Assembly: GCF_023229025.1 (NCBI RefSeq)
Contig: NZ_JALOAA010000001.1
Location: forward strand, 62,001-126,000
Direction: 5' to 3'
DNA: 64,000 nucleotides
DNA from: Sulfurimonas sp.
GTDB taxonomy: Bacteria; Campylobacterota; Campylobacteria; Campylobacterales; Sulfurimonadaceae
Each line of letters opens with the position of its first letter. The stretch's first letter is position 1. Shown one piece after another: positions 41,871 through 51,169 of the stretch. The notes under the pieces are model-generated. The model was not told the DNA's origin. It made no database searches and was given only the letters and a program-made list of their open reading frames with translations. Made by a program: the position numbers and the translations under genes.

Positions 41871-43151
41871 CTATTTTACTACTACCCTGTTTCTTCCGCT
41901 ATTTTTTGCTTTATAGAGAGCGTCATCCACTCTTTTAAATATCTCTTTTGCATCTTCACCAAAAATATATCTTGTTAAACCAAAAGATGCGGTAACTTTT
42001 ATATTATTATTAATAACACTTTGTTCTATATTTACCCTGACTTTTTCTATAATATTTTTTGCTTCTTCTAGGGTTACATTTTTTAGCATAATGACAAACT
42101 CTTCACCTCCCCATCTTGCAAGCAAATCATCCTCTCTAATTGAGTTTTTAAGAGTTTTTGCTATGGCTATAAGCGCCTCATCACCGACCTGATGACCATA
42201 GGTGTCATTTATAGACTTAAAATGATCTATATCTACGATAGCCAAAACAAAATCAATATCTGTTTTCCTTTTATGTTTTACAAGCAGGTTTATCGTCTCA
42301 TCAAAATGAGCTCGATTATATAATTTTGTAAGAGAATCCGTTATATAAAGCTGGGCAAGAAGTTTTTCATTTGTAATATCATGACATACGGCACTAAACT
42401 CATGTAGCTCCCCATGTGCGTTAAAAATAGGCAGTACTCTAGTTTGAAACCATTTCTCTTGTCCACTTAAAGTCTTGTACTTTAACTCCCCGTTCCAAGA
42501 CTTTTTATTTTGAACTGTTTGCACAAGTTCTCTATAGATAATATTAGAGATATCTGCTACTTTAAAAATAGATATATTTTCTCCTACAAGATGCTCTTTT
42601 TCCATTTCAAAATAGTCACAAAAAAATGTGCTTACATCTTTAATAATTCCGGTTGATGAAGTTTTAATTACCATAATATTCTTATCGATAATTTCTCTAT
42701 CAGCTTCTAGTTTTTCATTTAATTTATTAATCGTGCGCATCTCTTTTTTAATTAAAAGTTTTGCTTCAAAGAGTTCACTTATGTCATAAATAGAGACCAT
42801 AACTCTATTTTGTGAAACTATATATGGAGAGATTGTTACTTGTTGCTGCATAAGCTTTAGTGAGGAAGTTGTCACTTTATTGCGATTAATCGGTATAAAT
42901 TTCTTACTGCTGTTGGCATCATAAAAGGTTGGTGTACCGATAGAAAGAGCAGTTTTTATTTTTCTTTGAAGAACTCTGTAGTTAATCTCAGGATAAAACT
43001 CCTCTAAACTTTTGCCAATTATCTCATCTTTATGAATTTGGGTATTTATACTAAGCCATCTATTCCAGTAACTCACAATAAAGTTTTCATCAACTACCAT
43101 ATGCCCATTTTCTAGTGAGTCTAGCAGTACATCAGGACAATTAATCTCCAT
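41871..43151 (-). CDS. PAS-PAS-GGDEF diguanylate cyclase
   Basis: A 426-aa soluble signalling protein: a first PAS-like domain (NGHMVVDENFIVSYWNRWLS), a second PAS with PAC (WFQTRVLPIFNAHGELHEFS), and a C-terminal GGDEF domain with intact GGEEF (348-352) in ARWGGEEFVIML plus DIDHFKSINDTYGHQVGDEA. It should make c-di-GMP. Its ATG overlaps the cheC stop codon by one base (TAATG), so it is made with the upstream CheY- and CheC-like proteins. No membrane helix is present. Confidence 0.92.
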   Translation of the reverse strand: MEINCPDVLLDSLENGHMVVDENFIVSYWNRWLSINTQIHKDEIIGKSLEEFYPEINYRVLQRKIKTALSIGTPTFYDANSSKKFIPINRNKVTTSSLKLMQQQVTISPYIVSQNRVMVSIYDISELFEAKLLIKKEMRTINKLNEKLEADREIIDKNIMVIKTSSTGIIKDVSTFFCDYFEMEKEHLVGENISIFKVADISNIIYRELVQTVQNKKSWNGELKYKTLSGQEKWFQTRVLPIFNAHGELHEFSAVCHDITNEKLLAQLYITDSLTKLYNRAHFDETINLLVKHKRKTDIDFVLAIVDIDHFKSINDTYGHQVGDEALIAIAKTLKNSIREDDLLARWGGEEFVIMLKNVTLEEAKNIIEKVRVNIEQSVINNNIKVTASFGLTRYIFGEDAKEIFKRVDDALYKAKNSGRNRVVVK

Positions 43152-43765
43152 TATCCGTAAATCTCTTCTATTTTTTTATCTATTAAGATTTTTAAACTCT
43201 CTATAGCTTTATCTTTTGTAAGAACATATATATTGCCTTTAATTTGCTTATCTTCAAAATCTAAAACGGTGCTTATTATAATAATTTTTGAGTACTCTGC
43301 AACATCATCATCACTTACTACAGAAGTTGAATCTAAAAACTGTAGAGATGGAACAAAAAATTGAACTTGCGTATCTAGCTCCTGCGTAAGCCTGCTAATT
43401 ATTGTTGAAGTCAAAATATTAGTTAGCTCTAAGACGGCATCGCTAATATCATCATAAGAGGAGTTCTTTGCATTATATAGATAGTTCCCTAAATTCAGTG
43501 CCGACTCTTGGCTTATAACAAACATACACTCCCCGCCAAACTTACCTGTAAATAGCTGTTTAATAACAAAATACATGGAATTAGAGTCTATTGATGCTTC
43601 AATCTTATCTGCCAATTCATCACTATTACAAATCTCTATCTTAGGTATATGCATAGTACCAAAAGCATCCAGCAAATTTGCCATACTTGCCGTAGCAGCA
43701 CCAATAGAGACATTCATAAACTCTCTTAATGCATCAATCTGATCCTCATTAAATTCTAAATTCAA
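43151..43765 (-). CDS. CheC-like chemotaxis phosphatase
   Basis: A 204-aa protein with two complete CheC active-site signatures, D-x3-E-x2-N-x22-P: residues D11, E15, N18, P41 and again D109, E113, N116, P139. CheC, CheX and FliY use these residues to dephosphorylate CheY-P. It starts 12 bases after a CheY-like gene, whose product is the likely substrate, and overlaps the PAS-GGDEF gene. The C-terminal half (SKIIIISTVLDFEDKQIKGN) forms the remaining sheet. Confidence 0.85.
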   Translation of the reverse strand: MNLEFNEDQIDALREFMNVSIGAATASMANLLDAFGTMHIPKIEICNSDELADKIEASIDSNSMYFVIKQLFTGKFGGECMFVISQESALNLGNYLYNAKNSSYDDISDAVLELTNILTSTIISRLTQELDTQVQFFVPSLQFLDSTSVVSDDDVAEYSKIIIISTVLDFEDKQIKGNIYVLTKDKAIESLKILIDKKIEEIYG

Positions 43766-43777
43766 TATTTTTACCTT

Positions 43778-44140
43778 TTATAATAATATATCTTGTTTAA
43801 ATATTTTTGCCATTATTTCACCATTTATAGGCTTTGGATACATATTTTTTGCGCCCGCAACTAAAACTCTTAGTTTTGCCTCATTTTGGATATCAGCAGT
43901 TATAACTATAACTTGAGCCTCCTTGTTTATCTCCATAATCTTCCCAAGAGCCTCATATCCGTCCATAACAGGCATTGTAAGATCTAAAAAAACAACATCC
44001 GGATTCTCTTTTTCATAAAGCTCTACAGCCTCAAGACCGTTTATTGCTTGGAGAAGTTGGGCATTGGGATAAACCTCTTTGATGCTTTTTATAACTCCCA
44101 TTCTCGCAATTTTTGAGTCATCTACAACTAAGACCTTCAA
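43778..44140 (-). CDS. CheY-like single-domain response regulator
   Basis: A 120-aa receiver domain with no output domain. Acidic pocket D7-D8, phospho-acceptor D53 in VVFLDLTMPVMDGYEAL, switch Thr81 in VIVITADIQ, and Lys103 in MYPKPING are all present. An AGGAGG site precedes the ATG. First gene of the cheY-cheC-GGDEF operon, so its phosphorylation may be tuned by the CheC-like phosphatase and connected to c-di-GMP synthesis. No kinase gene is adjacent. Confidence 0.9.
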   Translation of the reverse strand: MKVLVVDDSKIARMGVIKSIKEVYPNAQLLQAINGLEAVELYEKENPDVVFLDLTMPVMDGYEALGKIMEINKEAQVIVITADIQNEAKLRVLVAGAKNMYPKPINGEIMAKIFKQDILL

Positions 44141-44208
44141 TATATATATCCTCCTTGCGCTATTTATCTTTTTATAAATGGATTGTAAGATATTTTTAAT
44201 TAACTAGG

Positions 44209-44214
44209 CATTAT
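44209..44214 (-). promoter_or_regulatory. Putative -10 box for the cheY-cheC-GGDEF operon
   Basis: TATAAT on the minus strand between psd and the cheY-like gene, 69 bases before its start codon. Confidence 0.35.
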
Positions 44215-44231
44215 AGCTTTGAATCTTTTTA

Positions 44232-45050
44232 TTATTTTAATTTTGCAATCGTATCGCCGTATCTCACATGTTCATCAGCTTTAATACCAAGTTCAAGCAT
44301 ATTATGCTGGGCTAATATTACTATAGTAGAGCCCATCTCAAAACAACCAAAATCATCACCCTTGTTTAGATATAACTCCTCATAAGAGTAGAGAGTGCTA
44401 TTTTCTGCATCAGCATTTGTTTTTATTTTTGGCTCAAATGAGACCTGCATGACACCTACGTTAAGTGCGCTTACTAAAACCATATAAAATCTTTTTTTCG
44501 TTGTTGTTTCACACAATATGACAACTCTCTCATTCTCTACAAAAAGGTTTATCCTTTTTTTAAGAGAAGGTATATTAACCGGATAAAACTTACCGGGAAT
44601 ATGAGCTGTTTTTAGCACCTTTATGTTGGTAGGAATGTGATAGCGATGGTAATCTTTTGGGGATAGATAGAAGTTTATAAAAGTTCCGTTGCTTACTATC
44701 TCCCTCTCCTCTTTTGTAAAGTGTTCTCCTATGAGCTCATCGGTTTTATATTTCATCCCTTTTATCTGAAGAGCATACTCCTCTTGTAAATCTCCGCACT
44801 CAGTAATAAAGGAGTCACATGGAGATATAAAATCTCCTCCATCAAGAGAGTAAGCTCTATCCTCTCTTAGCTTCCTTGTAAATAGAGCATTAAGAGTGCT
44901 GTAAGTCTCAGGGGAGCTAAACTCACTCATATCAAGACCCATAATATTTACATATGAGCTGTTTATGAACTTTTGAATCGGTTTTGCAAACTCTTTGCTT
45001 GCAAATTTTCCAAAAAGTTGCGAAACTGCCGAAGTTATATCTCTACTCAT
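44232..45050 (-). CDS. psd: Phosphatidylserine decarboxylase
   Basis: Makes phosphatidylethanolamine from phosphatidylserine at the inner membrane. The 272-aa proenzyme carries the self-cleavage/pyruvoyl site as GCFEMGSTIVIL (MGST in place of the usual LGST), plus SPKDYHRYHIPTN and HIPGKFYPVN near the middle. Overlaps truD by 8 bases. Last gene of thiL-truD-psd. Confidence 0.94.
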   Translation of the reverse strand: MSRDITSAVSQLFGKFASKEFAKPIQKFINSSYVNIMGLDMSEFSSPETYSTLNALFTRKLREDRAYSLDGGDFISPCDSFITECGDLQEEYALQIKGMKYKTDELIGEHFTKEEREIVSNGTFINFYLSPKDYHRYHIPTNIKVLKTAHIPGKFYPVNIPSLKKRINLFVENERVVILCETTTKKRFYMVLVSALNVGVMQVSFEPKIKTNADAENSTLYSYEELYLNKGDDFGCFEMGSTIVILAQHNMLELGIKADEHVRYGDTIAKLK

Positions 45051-46140
45051 CTATTCTCTCCTTCTTCTCAAAAAGCTTACGCTTTGCTATCTCTTCTAGT
45101 AAAACCGTGGCATAAGAACCTTTGGGAAGCGAAAAATTGAGTTCATACTGAGCCTCTTGATTCTTAAATCTCCCCTCGACACCCTCCGGATATACCCAAG
45201 CATATCTTCTTGCGCCATCAGCATTTATCTCATCGTCAAACTCTTTTTCAATAGTTCTAGCTATATCAGAAGAGAGCTTTGCCTTTTTACCGCAAAGCAG
45301 TCCCGTGACAGATATATCTTTCTCATTAAATCTCTTAAAATCGTGCTCACTTGCATCAAAATCAAACAGCCTGCCATATGGATAGTGCTCCATAATATCC
45401 CCGCTGATAAGCTTAAAGGGGTGTTTCTGAGCCTTCATTTTGATTAGTTCGCTCTCTGGTATATTCAGCAGGGACCCAAGCTCTTTTGTATCAAAATTTT
45501 GCACTAGAGTGTTTATCTCAAGTCTTCTGCTTAGCCACAGATTAAACAAATGGCTCTGATAAGCACTGATAAGAAGCTTTTTTATCTTTGGGTTACGCTC
45601 TTTTTTTTCACCTTTAGCAATCTTTTTGCCGTCAATATGGTTATTGCCGTCAGTTCCAAAACGCTGATAACCAAAAAAGTTAGGCATACCAAACTTTGCT
45701 ATATTTTTCAGAGCTTCATCTATTTTTTGTGCCGATGTAGGATTTACTTTTTTTAATTTAATATAAAATCTATTGCCGGTTAGATGCCCTATTCTAATCT
45801 TGTTATTGTGGTATGTTTTGGATAATATCTTAATATCTTCATGTTCAAACTCATCCATTTTTGCTTCATGTTTTTTATGTAAAGATATATACTGCTTTGT
45901 CATGGCATGTTTATCTTTTAGTCCTGCATAACCTATCTCTCTGTTTTGTATCCCTAGATACTTTGCAATCATAGAGACAAGTTCAAGAGTCGATATGCCT
46001 TTTTTTCTAACAAAAAGAACTAAATGCTCACCTTCGCCGCTAAACTCATAAAGCGGTATCTCTTCAACAACGAAATCACGCGGAGTCTGCTTAAAATGAA
46101 AATCTATACTTGAGTGTCCCAGCGAATAAAATCTATCCAT
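45043..46140 (-). CDS. truD: tRNA pseudouridine(13) synthase TruD
   Basis: Isomerises U13 of tRNA-Glu. From ATG 46140 the protein is 365 aa. The catalytic Asp lies in GYAGLKDKHAMTKQYISL, and GHLTGNRFYIKLK, PNFFGYQRFGTDGNNHID and LISAYQSHLFNLWLSRR are TruD blocks. The frame is open to 46215, but ATG 46140 has AGGA 5 bases upstream and begins with the usual MDRFYSLGHSSIDF, so the longer form, which would overlap thiL, is rejected. Confidence 0.93.
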   Translation of the reverse strand: MDRFYSLGHSSIDFHFKQTPRDFVVEEIPLYEFSGEGEHLVLFVRKKGISTLELVSMIAKYLGIQNREIGYAGLKDKHAMTKQYISLHKKHEAKMDEFEHEDIKILSKTYHNNKIRIGHLTGNRFYIKLKKVNPTSAQKIDEALKNIAKFGMPNFFGYQRFGTDGNNHIDGKKIAKGEKKERNPKIKKLLISAYQSHLFNLWLSRRLEINTLVQNFDTKELGSLLNIPESELIKMKAQKHPFKLISGDIMEHYPYGRLFDFDASEHDFKRFNEKDISVTGLLCGKKAKLSSDIARTIEKEFDDEINADGARRYAWVYPEGVEGRFKNQEAQYELNFSLPKGSYATVLLEEIAKRKLFEKKERIDE

Positions 46141-46156
46141 AATAATCCTAATATTT

Positions 46157-46975
46157 TTAAAAATGATGCGCTTTGCATCTATTTTTATAACTTTTTCTAA
46201 CGCTTTGCGCAACAATAGTTATAGGTGTTCTACATAGTTTTGCAACTCTTAGAACGCTCTTTGTGTTTCGTTTGTCAAAAGCAAAAAGCATCTCATACTC
46301 TTCGCCGCTACAACCTACTCTCTTTGGCACATGTCTGCAAAATTTAAAACCCATTCTATTTACCGAAGAGAGCTTACCTAAATCACTAAAAAGACCATCC
46401 GATATATCCATACCGCAGCTAAGATAACGAGAACATTTCGATACAAACTTATCTCTTAGTTTTATATTGACAAATTTTGAGTTCTTGTGAATATTTCCTA
46501 AATTTAGTAATCTCTTTAAATCTTTTGCACTTCTGCCAAGCTCTCCACTGTATGCAACCATGTGACCACGTCTAAGACCCTTTCTCATAAGAGGCTTGAT
46601 AGTTTTTGAGACTACTGTTACAGTGATATCGAGTTTGGTATTCTTGATGGTATCTCCGCCGATTATCTCGATACCGTATTTAGCAGCAGTCTCTTGAAAT
46701 CCCGATACCAGCTCTCTCATCTGCGCCATTGTCATGTAAGGAGGCATGGCAACACTAAGCAGAGCATATTTTGGTTTTGCGTTCATGGCAATAGCATCTG
46801 AGATATTTACACTCATCGCCTTAGCTGCAATTTGATAGTAGCTCATCCACTCTCTTTTAAAGTGAATGCCTTCAAAAAAAGCATCTTTGGAGTAAACAGT
46901 ATCGTCTATTAATGCTCCATCATCTCCGATATGAGCGTTTTTAAACTGAGATATAAAATAATTTTCTAAATTCAA
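46157..46975 (-). CDS. thiL: Thiamine-monophosphate kinase
   Basis: Phosphorylates thiamine monophosphate to thiamine diphosphate, the last step in cofactor synthesis. The 272-aa protein has the PurM-like signature IGDDGALIDDTVYSKDAFFE near the N-terminus, KAMSVNISDAIAMNAKPKYA, EIIGGDTIKNTKLDI and SCGMDISDGLFSDLGKL. It is shorter than E. coli ThiL (about 325 aa), mainly in the C-terminal half. First gene of thiL-truD-psd; divergent from a degenerate GGDEF gene. Confidence 0.9.
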   Translation of the reverse strand: MNLENYFISQFKNAHIGDDGALIDDTVYSKDAFFEGIHFKREWMSYYQIAAKAMSVNISDAIAMNAKPKYALLSVAMPPYMTMAQMRELVSGFQETAAKYGIEIIGGDTIKNTKLDITVTVVSKTIKPLMRKGLRRGHMVAYSGELGRSAKDLKRLLNLGNIHKNSKFVNIKLRDKFVSKCSRYLSCGMDISDGLFSDLGKLSSVNRMGFKFCRHVPKRVGCSGEEYEMLFAFDKRNTKSVLRVAKLCRTPITIVAQSVRKSYKNRCKAHHF

Positions 46976-47063
46976 ATAAACTTCTTAAATTGCCTTAAGT
47001 TACTATTAAAGCCAATATATATAAAATAGCAGGTAATTATACCATCTATATAGGAAACTCTTT

Positions 47064-48263
47064 ATGAAACACTCCATAAAAAAGATATTTCAAAACCTCT
47101 CTTTTTTTCTTTTATTAGCGGTGGTATTTGCAGCTATAGGAGTACTCGTTACAGTTGAACACTCTAACTCATATGCAAAAATTGAAAGCTTAAATAATCA
47201 AAAACGTATAATCTCCTCTCTTACCTCTATGCCAAAAGAGAATCTTGATTTATCTCTTATCCAGTTTAACGGTAAAAGTGCGCAACTTCTTAATGATATC
47301 GACAAGTTGCGTAATCAATACGACTACTCTCTTGTGGAGAAATATGTGCTCTTAAACTCGCAAGAGTACCTTGCTGACTTAGATAAACTAAGCTTACTTA
47401 CAAAAGAGTTTAACAAAAAAGCTATTGAATTGTATACAAACAAAAGCAGTAATATTAAGGAAAAAGAAGAAGAGCTAAAAAAGAGCTTTGACTCTTTGTT
47501 CGAGCAGATAAACAGTATGATTTTTAAAAATATCTCTTACAATCAAGCAAAATTTGACATTCACAAAAATGTAACATACTTAGCCTTTGTGTTGATTTTT
47601 TTAGTTGCTCTTTGGTACAGAAGAAGACTCAATGCTATATATAAAGATATTGAGTATCTTTATAATGTAGATACAAAGGGGTATGAGCCATTTTCGCAAG
47701 AGGCAGGTGCAATCTCTATGAGAATAAGAAGAAAACCGGATGTCTCTGAAAATCCTAAAATGATTGATCCGGTGACCGGTATAAACAACATAAAAGGGAT
47801 GATTAGCTCTTATGCAGAGAAAAAAAATCTTAAAGAGAAAAACTTTACCTCTGTTACCGTGATTGAGATTGACAACTTCTCAAAAACAAACAGAGTCTAT
47901 TCACAAGAGTTGACACAAACCATACTTAAAAAAGTTGCATTTACTATATCTCTTCATAAGCAAGCAGCTGACGTTGTAGCAAGAACTGATTATAATCAAT
48001 TTACCATAATCTTATCTAGAGAAAACAAAGAGCAATCCTTTAGGGATGTTGACATTATCCGTCAAAGTATCTCTGAGCTAAAACTAGCATCTCCCGAACT
48101 TGGAGCAATTAAGATAAAACTTAGTGGCGGATTTGTCATAAAACCAAATCATGTCTTACTTGAAGAGTCGATAAAGCAAGCTCAAAAAATTCTGGACTAC
48201 GCAAAAGAGAGCGGCGGAGACAGAATATGCCAAGTAAAAGATTTGGCTCATAGCGAGCTGTAA
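47064..48263 (+). CDS. Membrane protein with degenerate GGDEF domain
   Basis: A 399-aa protein with helix 1 (about 13-31), a mostly helical periplasmic region (about 32-168), helix 2 (about 172-186) and a cytoplasmic GGDEF-fold domain starting at DPVTGINNIKGMI. The active-site loop reads TDYNQF (308-313) where GGDEF is expected, and the metal-binding Asp region is VIEIDNFSKTNRVYS. The fold pattern is kept up to YAKESGGDRI. It is therefore unlikely to be an active cyclase and may act as a c-di-GMP- or GTP-binding regulator, or as a partner protein. A weak hairpin follows. Confidence 0.8.
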   Translation: MKHSIKKIFQNLSFFLLLAVVFAAIGVLVTVEHSNSYAKIESLNNQKRIISSLTSMPKENLDLSLIQFNGKSAQLLNDIDKLRNQYDYSLVEKYVLLNSQEYLADLDKLSLLTKEFNKKAIELYTNKSSNIKEKEEELKKSFDSLFEQINSMIFKNISYNQAKFDIHKNVTYLAFVLIFLVALWYRRRLNAIYKDIEYLYNVDTKGYEPFSQEAGAISMRIRRKPDVSENPKMIDPVTGINNIKGMISSYAEKKNLKEKNFTSVTVIEIDNFSKTNRVYSQELTQTILKKVAFTISLHKQAADVVARTDYNQFTIILSRENKEQSFRDVDIIRQSISELKLASPELGAIKIKLSGGFVIKPNHVLLEESIKQAQKILDYAKESGGDRICQVKDLAHSEL

Positions 48264-48281
48264 AACATAATTCTACTCTCT

Positions 48282-48300
48282 AGCTAAGAGATTATTAGCT
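48282..48300 (+). terminator. Possible hairpin after degenerate GGDEF gene
   Basis: Perfect 6-bp inverted repeat AGCTAA/TTAGCT with a 7-base loop, 18 bases after the stop codon, followed by TTTGCTCT. Weak stem; terminator activity uncertain. The remaining ~160 bases to sdhA hold its -10 box and nothing else I can support. Confidence 0.3.
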
Positions 48301-48417
48301 TTGCTCTATATAATCAACATCTAAACCGATACATAATACCTCTTCTAGAAGTGAGTGATTATGGAACATTTTACACATTTGCAACAATCTTTTATCATAT
48401 ACAAAGGCTAAACGCTG

Positions 48418-48423
48418 TATAAT
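48418..48423 (+). promoter_or_regulatory. Putative -10 box for the sdhABE operon
   Basis: TATAAT 35 bases before the sdhA ATG, with AAAGGAAAG as the ribosome-binding site at about 48448-48456. Confidence 0.55.
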
Positions 48424-48458
48424 CCGCCTTATTTTATTCTTAATTACAAAGGAAAGTA

Positions 48459-50171
48459 ATGGGTATTCCTATTTATACTTACGATGCAATTATTGTCGGC
48501 TCGGGGCTGGCTGGATGCGCCGCTGCAAGAGAGTTGCAGAGTGCAGGCAAAAAAGTTGCAGTTATAACAAAACTTCATCCGCTTAGAAGCCACTCAGGAG
48601 CTGCTCAAGGTGGTGTTAATGCTGCTTTTAGTGATAAAGATAGCGTGGAGCTACATGAGTTTGACACTGTAAAGGGGAGTGACTATTTAGCTGATCAAGA
48701 TGCTGTTGAGTTTATGTGTAAAAATGCACCTGAGACTATCCGTTGGGCAGAGAGAATGGGAGCTGCTTTTAGTAGAACTCCCGATGGAAAAATAGCACAG
48801 CGCCCCTTTGGAGGGCAATCCTCTCCTCGAGCATGTTATGCAAAAGATAGAACAGGCTTAACGCTTTTGCAAACTATATATGAGCAGGCTTACCGCGTTG
48901 GTGTTGAGTTTTGGGATGAGTGGTATGCTGCTGATATTATCTATAAAGATGGCAAAGTCTCAGGAGTAGTCGCTTTTAATATACGAGATTTGCAAGTAGC
49001 GGTATTTAACGCTAAGTCCGTCATGTTCGCTACAGGTGGATACGCAAGAAGCTACAAAATCAACTCAAATGCACATGCAAACACAGGTGACGGACTCTCG
49101 ATTGTAGCGCGTCACGGTCTTCCGCTTGAAGATATGGAATTTGTACAGTTTCACCCATCAGGTCTTTCAGGAAACGGTGTTTTAATCTCTGAAGCTGCGC
49201 GTGGAGAGGGAGGACGACTTTTTAACTCTTTGGGTGAGCGCTTTATGGAGAAATATGCTCCAAACGCAATGGAGCTTGCATCACGTGATGTTGTAAGTCG
49301 TGCTATTTTAAATGAGATAAGAGAGGGACGCGGAGTAGGACCGAGAAAAGATGCTGTATTTCTTGATGTTACTCATCTTGGACGTGATTTAATTATGGAG
49401 AGGCTACCTGAACTTCGTGAACTTGCCATGACCTTTTTGGGACTCGACATGATAAAAGAGCCTATTTTAATATCCGCAACGGCGCATTACTCAATGGGCG
49501 GTATTCCGGTAAATATTGCAGGAAATGTTCGTAAAAATAATAGCCAATATGTTGAAGGCTTCTATGCAGCCGGCGAGTGCTCATGTGTTTCTGTTCACGG
49601 TGCAAATCGCCTAGGTGCAAACTCTGTTTTAGAAGCACTGCTCTTTGGTCGTTTTGTCGGCAAAACAATGGTTAATGAGATAGACACCATTCCTCTTCGC
49701 GCGGCACAAGAAGATGATGCAAAAAGAGCTCTTGATGAAATTAATTTCATATTAAACAACAATGGAAATGAAACAATCACACAGCTAAGAGAAGAGCTTC
49801 AACAGTGTATGACTGCAAATGCAGGTGCATTTAGAACAAAAGAGACTCTAGAGATTGCAATCGCCAAAGTTAAAGAACTTCGCAAAAGATTTAAAAATAT
49901 TCGTATAAAAGATAAGTCTAAGCTATTTAACACAGAACTTCAAGAGGCAATAGAGCTTGGTCACATGATAGACTACTCTGCCTTTATTGTTGAGAGCGCA
50001 ATTGCTAGAAACGAGAGCCGTGGTGCTCACTTTAGAGAAGATTTTAATACTCGCGATGATGAAAACTTTTTAAAGCATACAATGGCATACATGGACAAAG
50101 AGGGTAACATTTCGCTTGATTATATGGATGTCGTTCTCGGCAAACATGAGCTTAAAGCAAGAAATTACTAA
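48459..50171 (+). CDS. sdhA: Succinate dehydrogenase/fumarate reductase flavoprotein subunit
   Basis: FAD subunit that oxidises succinate or reduces fumarate. The 570-aa protein starts with the FAD-binding fold AIIVGSGLAGCAAARELQS and has the His-flavin region LRSHSGAAQGGVNAAF, FVQFHPSGLSGNGVLISEAA, and the active-site block RGEGGRLFNSLGERFMEKYA. There is no twin-arginine signal, so the subunit should face the cytoplasm, unlike the periplasmic MfrA of Wolinella and Campylobacter. First gene of an sdhABE set; in this group it could run in either direction of the reductive or oxidative TCA cycle. Confidence 0.94.
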   Translation: MGIPIYTYDAIIVGSGLAGCAAARELQSAGKKVAVITKLHPLRSHSGAAQGGVNAAFSDKDSVELHEFDTVKGSDYLADQDAVEFMCKNAPETIRWAERMGAAFSRTPDGKIAQRPFGGQSSPRACYAKDRTGLTLLQTIYEQAYRVGVEFWDEWYAADIIYKDGKVSGVVAFNIRDLQVAVFNAKSVMFATGGYARSYKINSNAHANTGDGLSIVARHGLPLEDMEFVQFHPSGLSGNGVLISEAARGEGGRLFNSLGERFMEKYAPNAMELASRDVVSRAILNEIREGRGVGPRKDAVFLDVTHLGRDLIMERLPELRELAMTFLGLDMIKEPILISATAHYSMGGIPVNIAGNVRKNNSQYVEGFYAAGECSCVSVHGANRLGANSVLEALLFGRFVGKTMVNEIDTIPLRAAQEDDAKRALDEINFILNNNGNETITQLREELQQCMTANAGAFRTKETLEIAIAKVKELRKRFKNIRIKDKSKLFNTELQEAIELGHMIDYSAFIVESAIARNESRGAHFREDFNTRDDENFLKHTMAYMDKEGNISLDYMDVVLGKHELKARNY

Positions 50172-50180
50172 GGAGGGATT

Positions 50181-51158
50181 ATGAGTACAAATACAATTAC
50201 TACACAAAAAGTGAACTTCAAGGTATTTCGATTTAATGCAGATGAAGATTACCTTCCATACTATGAAGATTACAGTATGGATGTTACTTCCGAAGAAGTT
50301 GTTTTAGATATATTAAATAGAATAAAATGGGACCATGACGGTAGTTTTTCATACAGAAGAAGTTGTCGTCACGGCATTTGCGGGGCATGTGCCATCAAAG
50401 TAAACGGTAGAAGCACTCTTGCTTGTAAAGAGAGTATGACTACCATGGTAGAGTACTTTGGAAACGACCTTACAATAGAGCCTCTAAGCACAAAAAGAGC
50501 CGTTAAAGATATGATTATCGACAAAGGGGACTTCTGGGAGAAACATGCAGCAGTGACTCCTTATCTGGTTGCAGATATTGACGAATCTCCTTCATGCGAA
50601 AATCTTGTGTCCCCACAAGATGCTGAAGAGCTTGATGAAGCTGACCTCTGTATCCAATGTGGTGCATGTCACTACGCCTGCCCTGTTGTTGAAATAAACA
50701 GTGACTTCTTCGGTCCTGCGGCATTTGCTGCTGCTTACCGCTTTGAGGCTGATGTTCGTGACAATGACGGGCAGAGGCTTATTGATGTAAATGAGGAGAA
50801 GCAAGGCGTTTGGGACTGTGTTAAATGTTTTGAATGTACAGAGGTTTGTCCAAAAGATATTAATCCATTTGAAAAGATTACAAAACTTCACCAAATGGCA
50901 TTTAAAAAAGGGGTTGCAAAGAACAATGTCGCAACTCGTCATGCTGTAGGTTTCTTACACTCTATCAAAAAACATGGTGTACTTGATGAGGGCGGCTTAG
51001 TCCTTTACTCTGAAGGACCGTCTATTGTAAAGCATATTCCCGTAGCACTTCAGATGTTTAGAAAAGGCAAAATAGTAATGCCTTGGAATATACAAAAATC
51101 AGATAACCTTGATGAGATACAAAAGCTTATAAAATCTTCATCAACAGTAAAGTTCTAG
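50181..51158 (+). CDS. sdhB: Succinate dehydrogenase/fumarate reductase iron-sulfur subunit
   Basis: Electron-transfer subunit of 325 aa. An N-terminal plant-type [2Fe-2S] domain has Cys in RRSCRHGICGACAIKV and a later STLACKES. The C-terminal ferredoxin domain has CIQCGACHYACPV and CVKCFECTEVCPKDINP for the [3Fe-4S]/[4Fe-4S] clusters. It is longer than classical SdhB (about 240 aa), as seen in SdhABE-type enzymes, with an added helical C-terminus. 9 bases after sdhA, 11 before sdhE. Confidence 0.94.
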   Translation: MSTNTITTQKVNFKVFRFNADEDYLPYYEDYSMDVTSEEVVLDILNRIKWDHDGSFSYRRSCRHGICGACAIKVNGRSTLACKESMTTMVEYFGNDLTIEPLSTKRAVKDMIIDKGDFWEKHAAVTPYLVADIDESPSCENLVSPQDAEELDEADLCIQCGACHYACPVVEINSDFFGPAAFAAAYRFEADVRDNDGQRLIDVNEEKQGVWDCVKCFECTEVCPKDINPFEKITKLHQMAFKKGVAKNNVATRHAVGFLHSIKKHGVLDEGGLVLYSEGPSIVKHIPVALQMFRKGKIVMPWNIQKSDNLDEIQKLIKSSSTVKF

Positions 51159-51169
51159 GAGTAAAATAG

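Noticed and set aside
46141..46215. 25-residue N-terminal extension of TruD
   Set aside because: It would overlap thiL; ATG 46140 has AGGA at good spacing and begins at the conserved TruD N-terminus.
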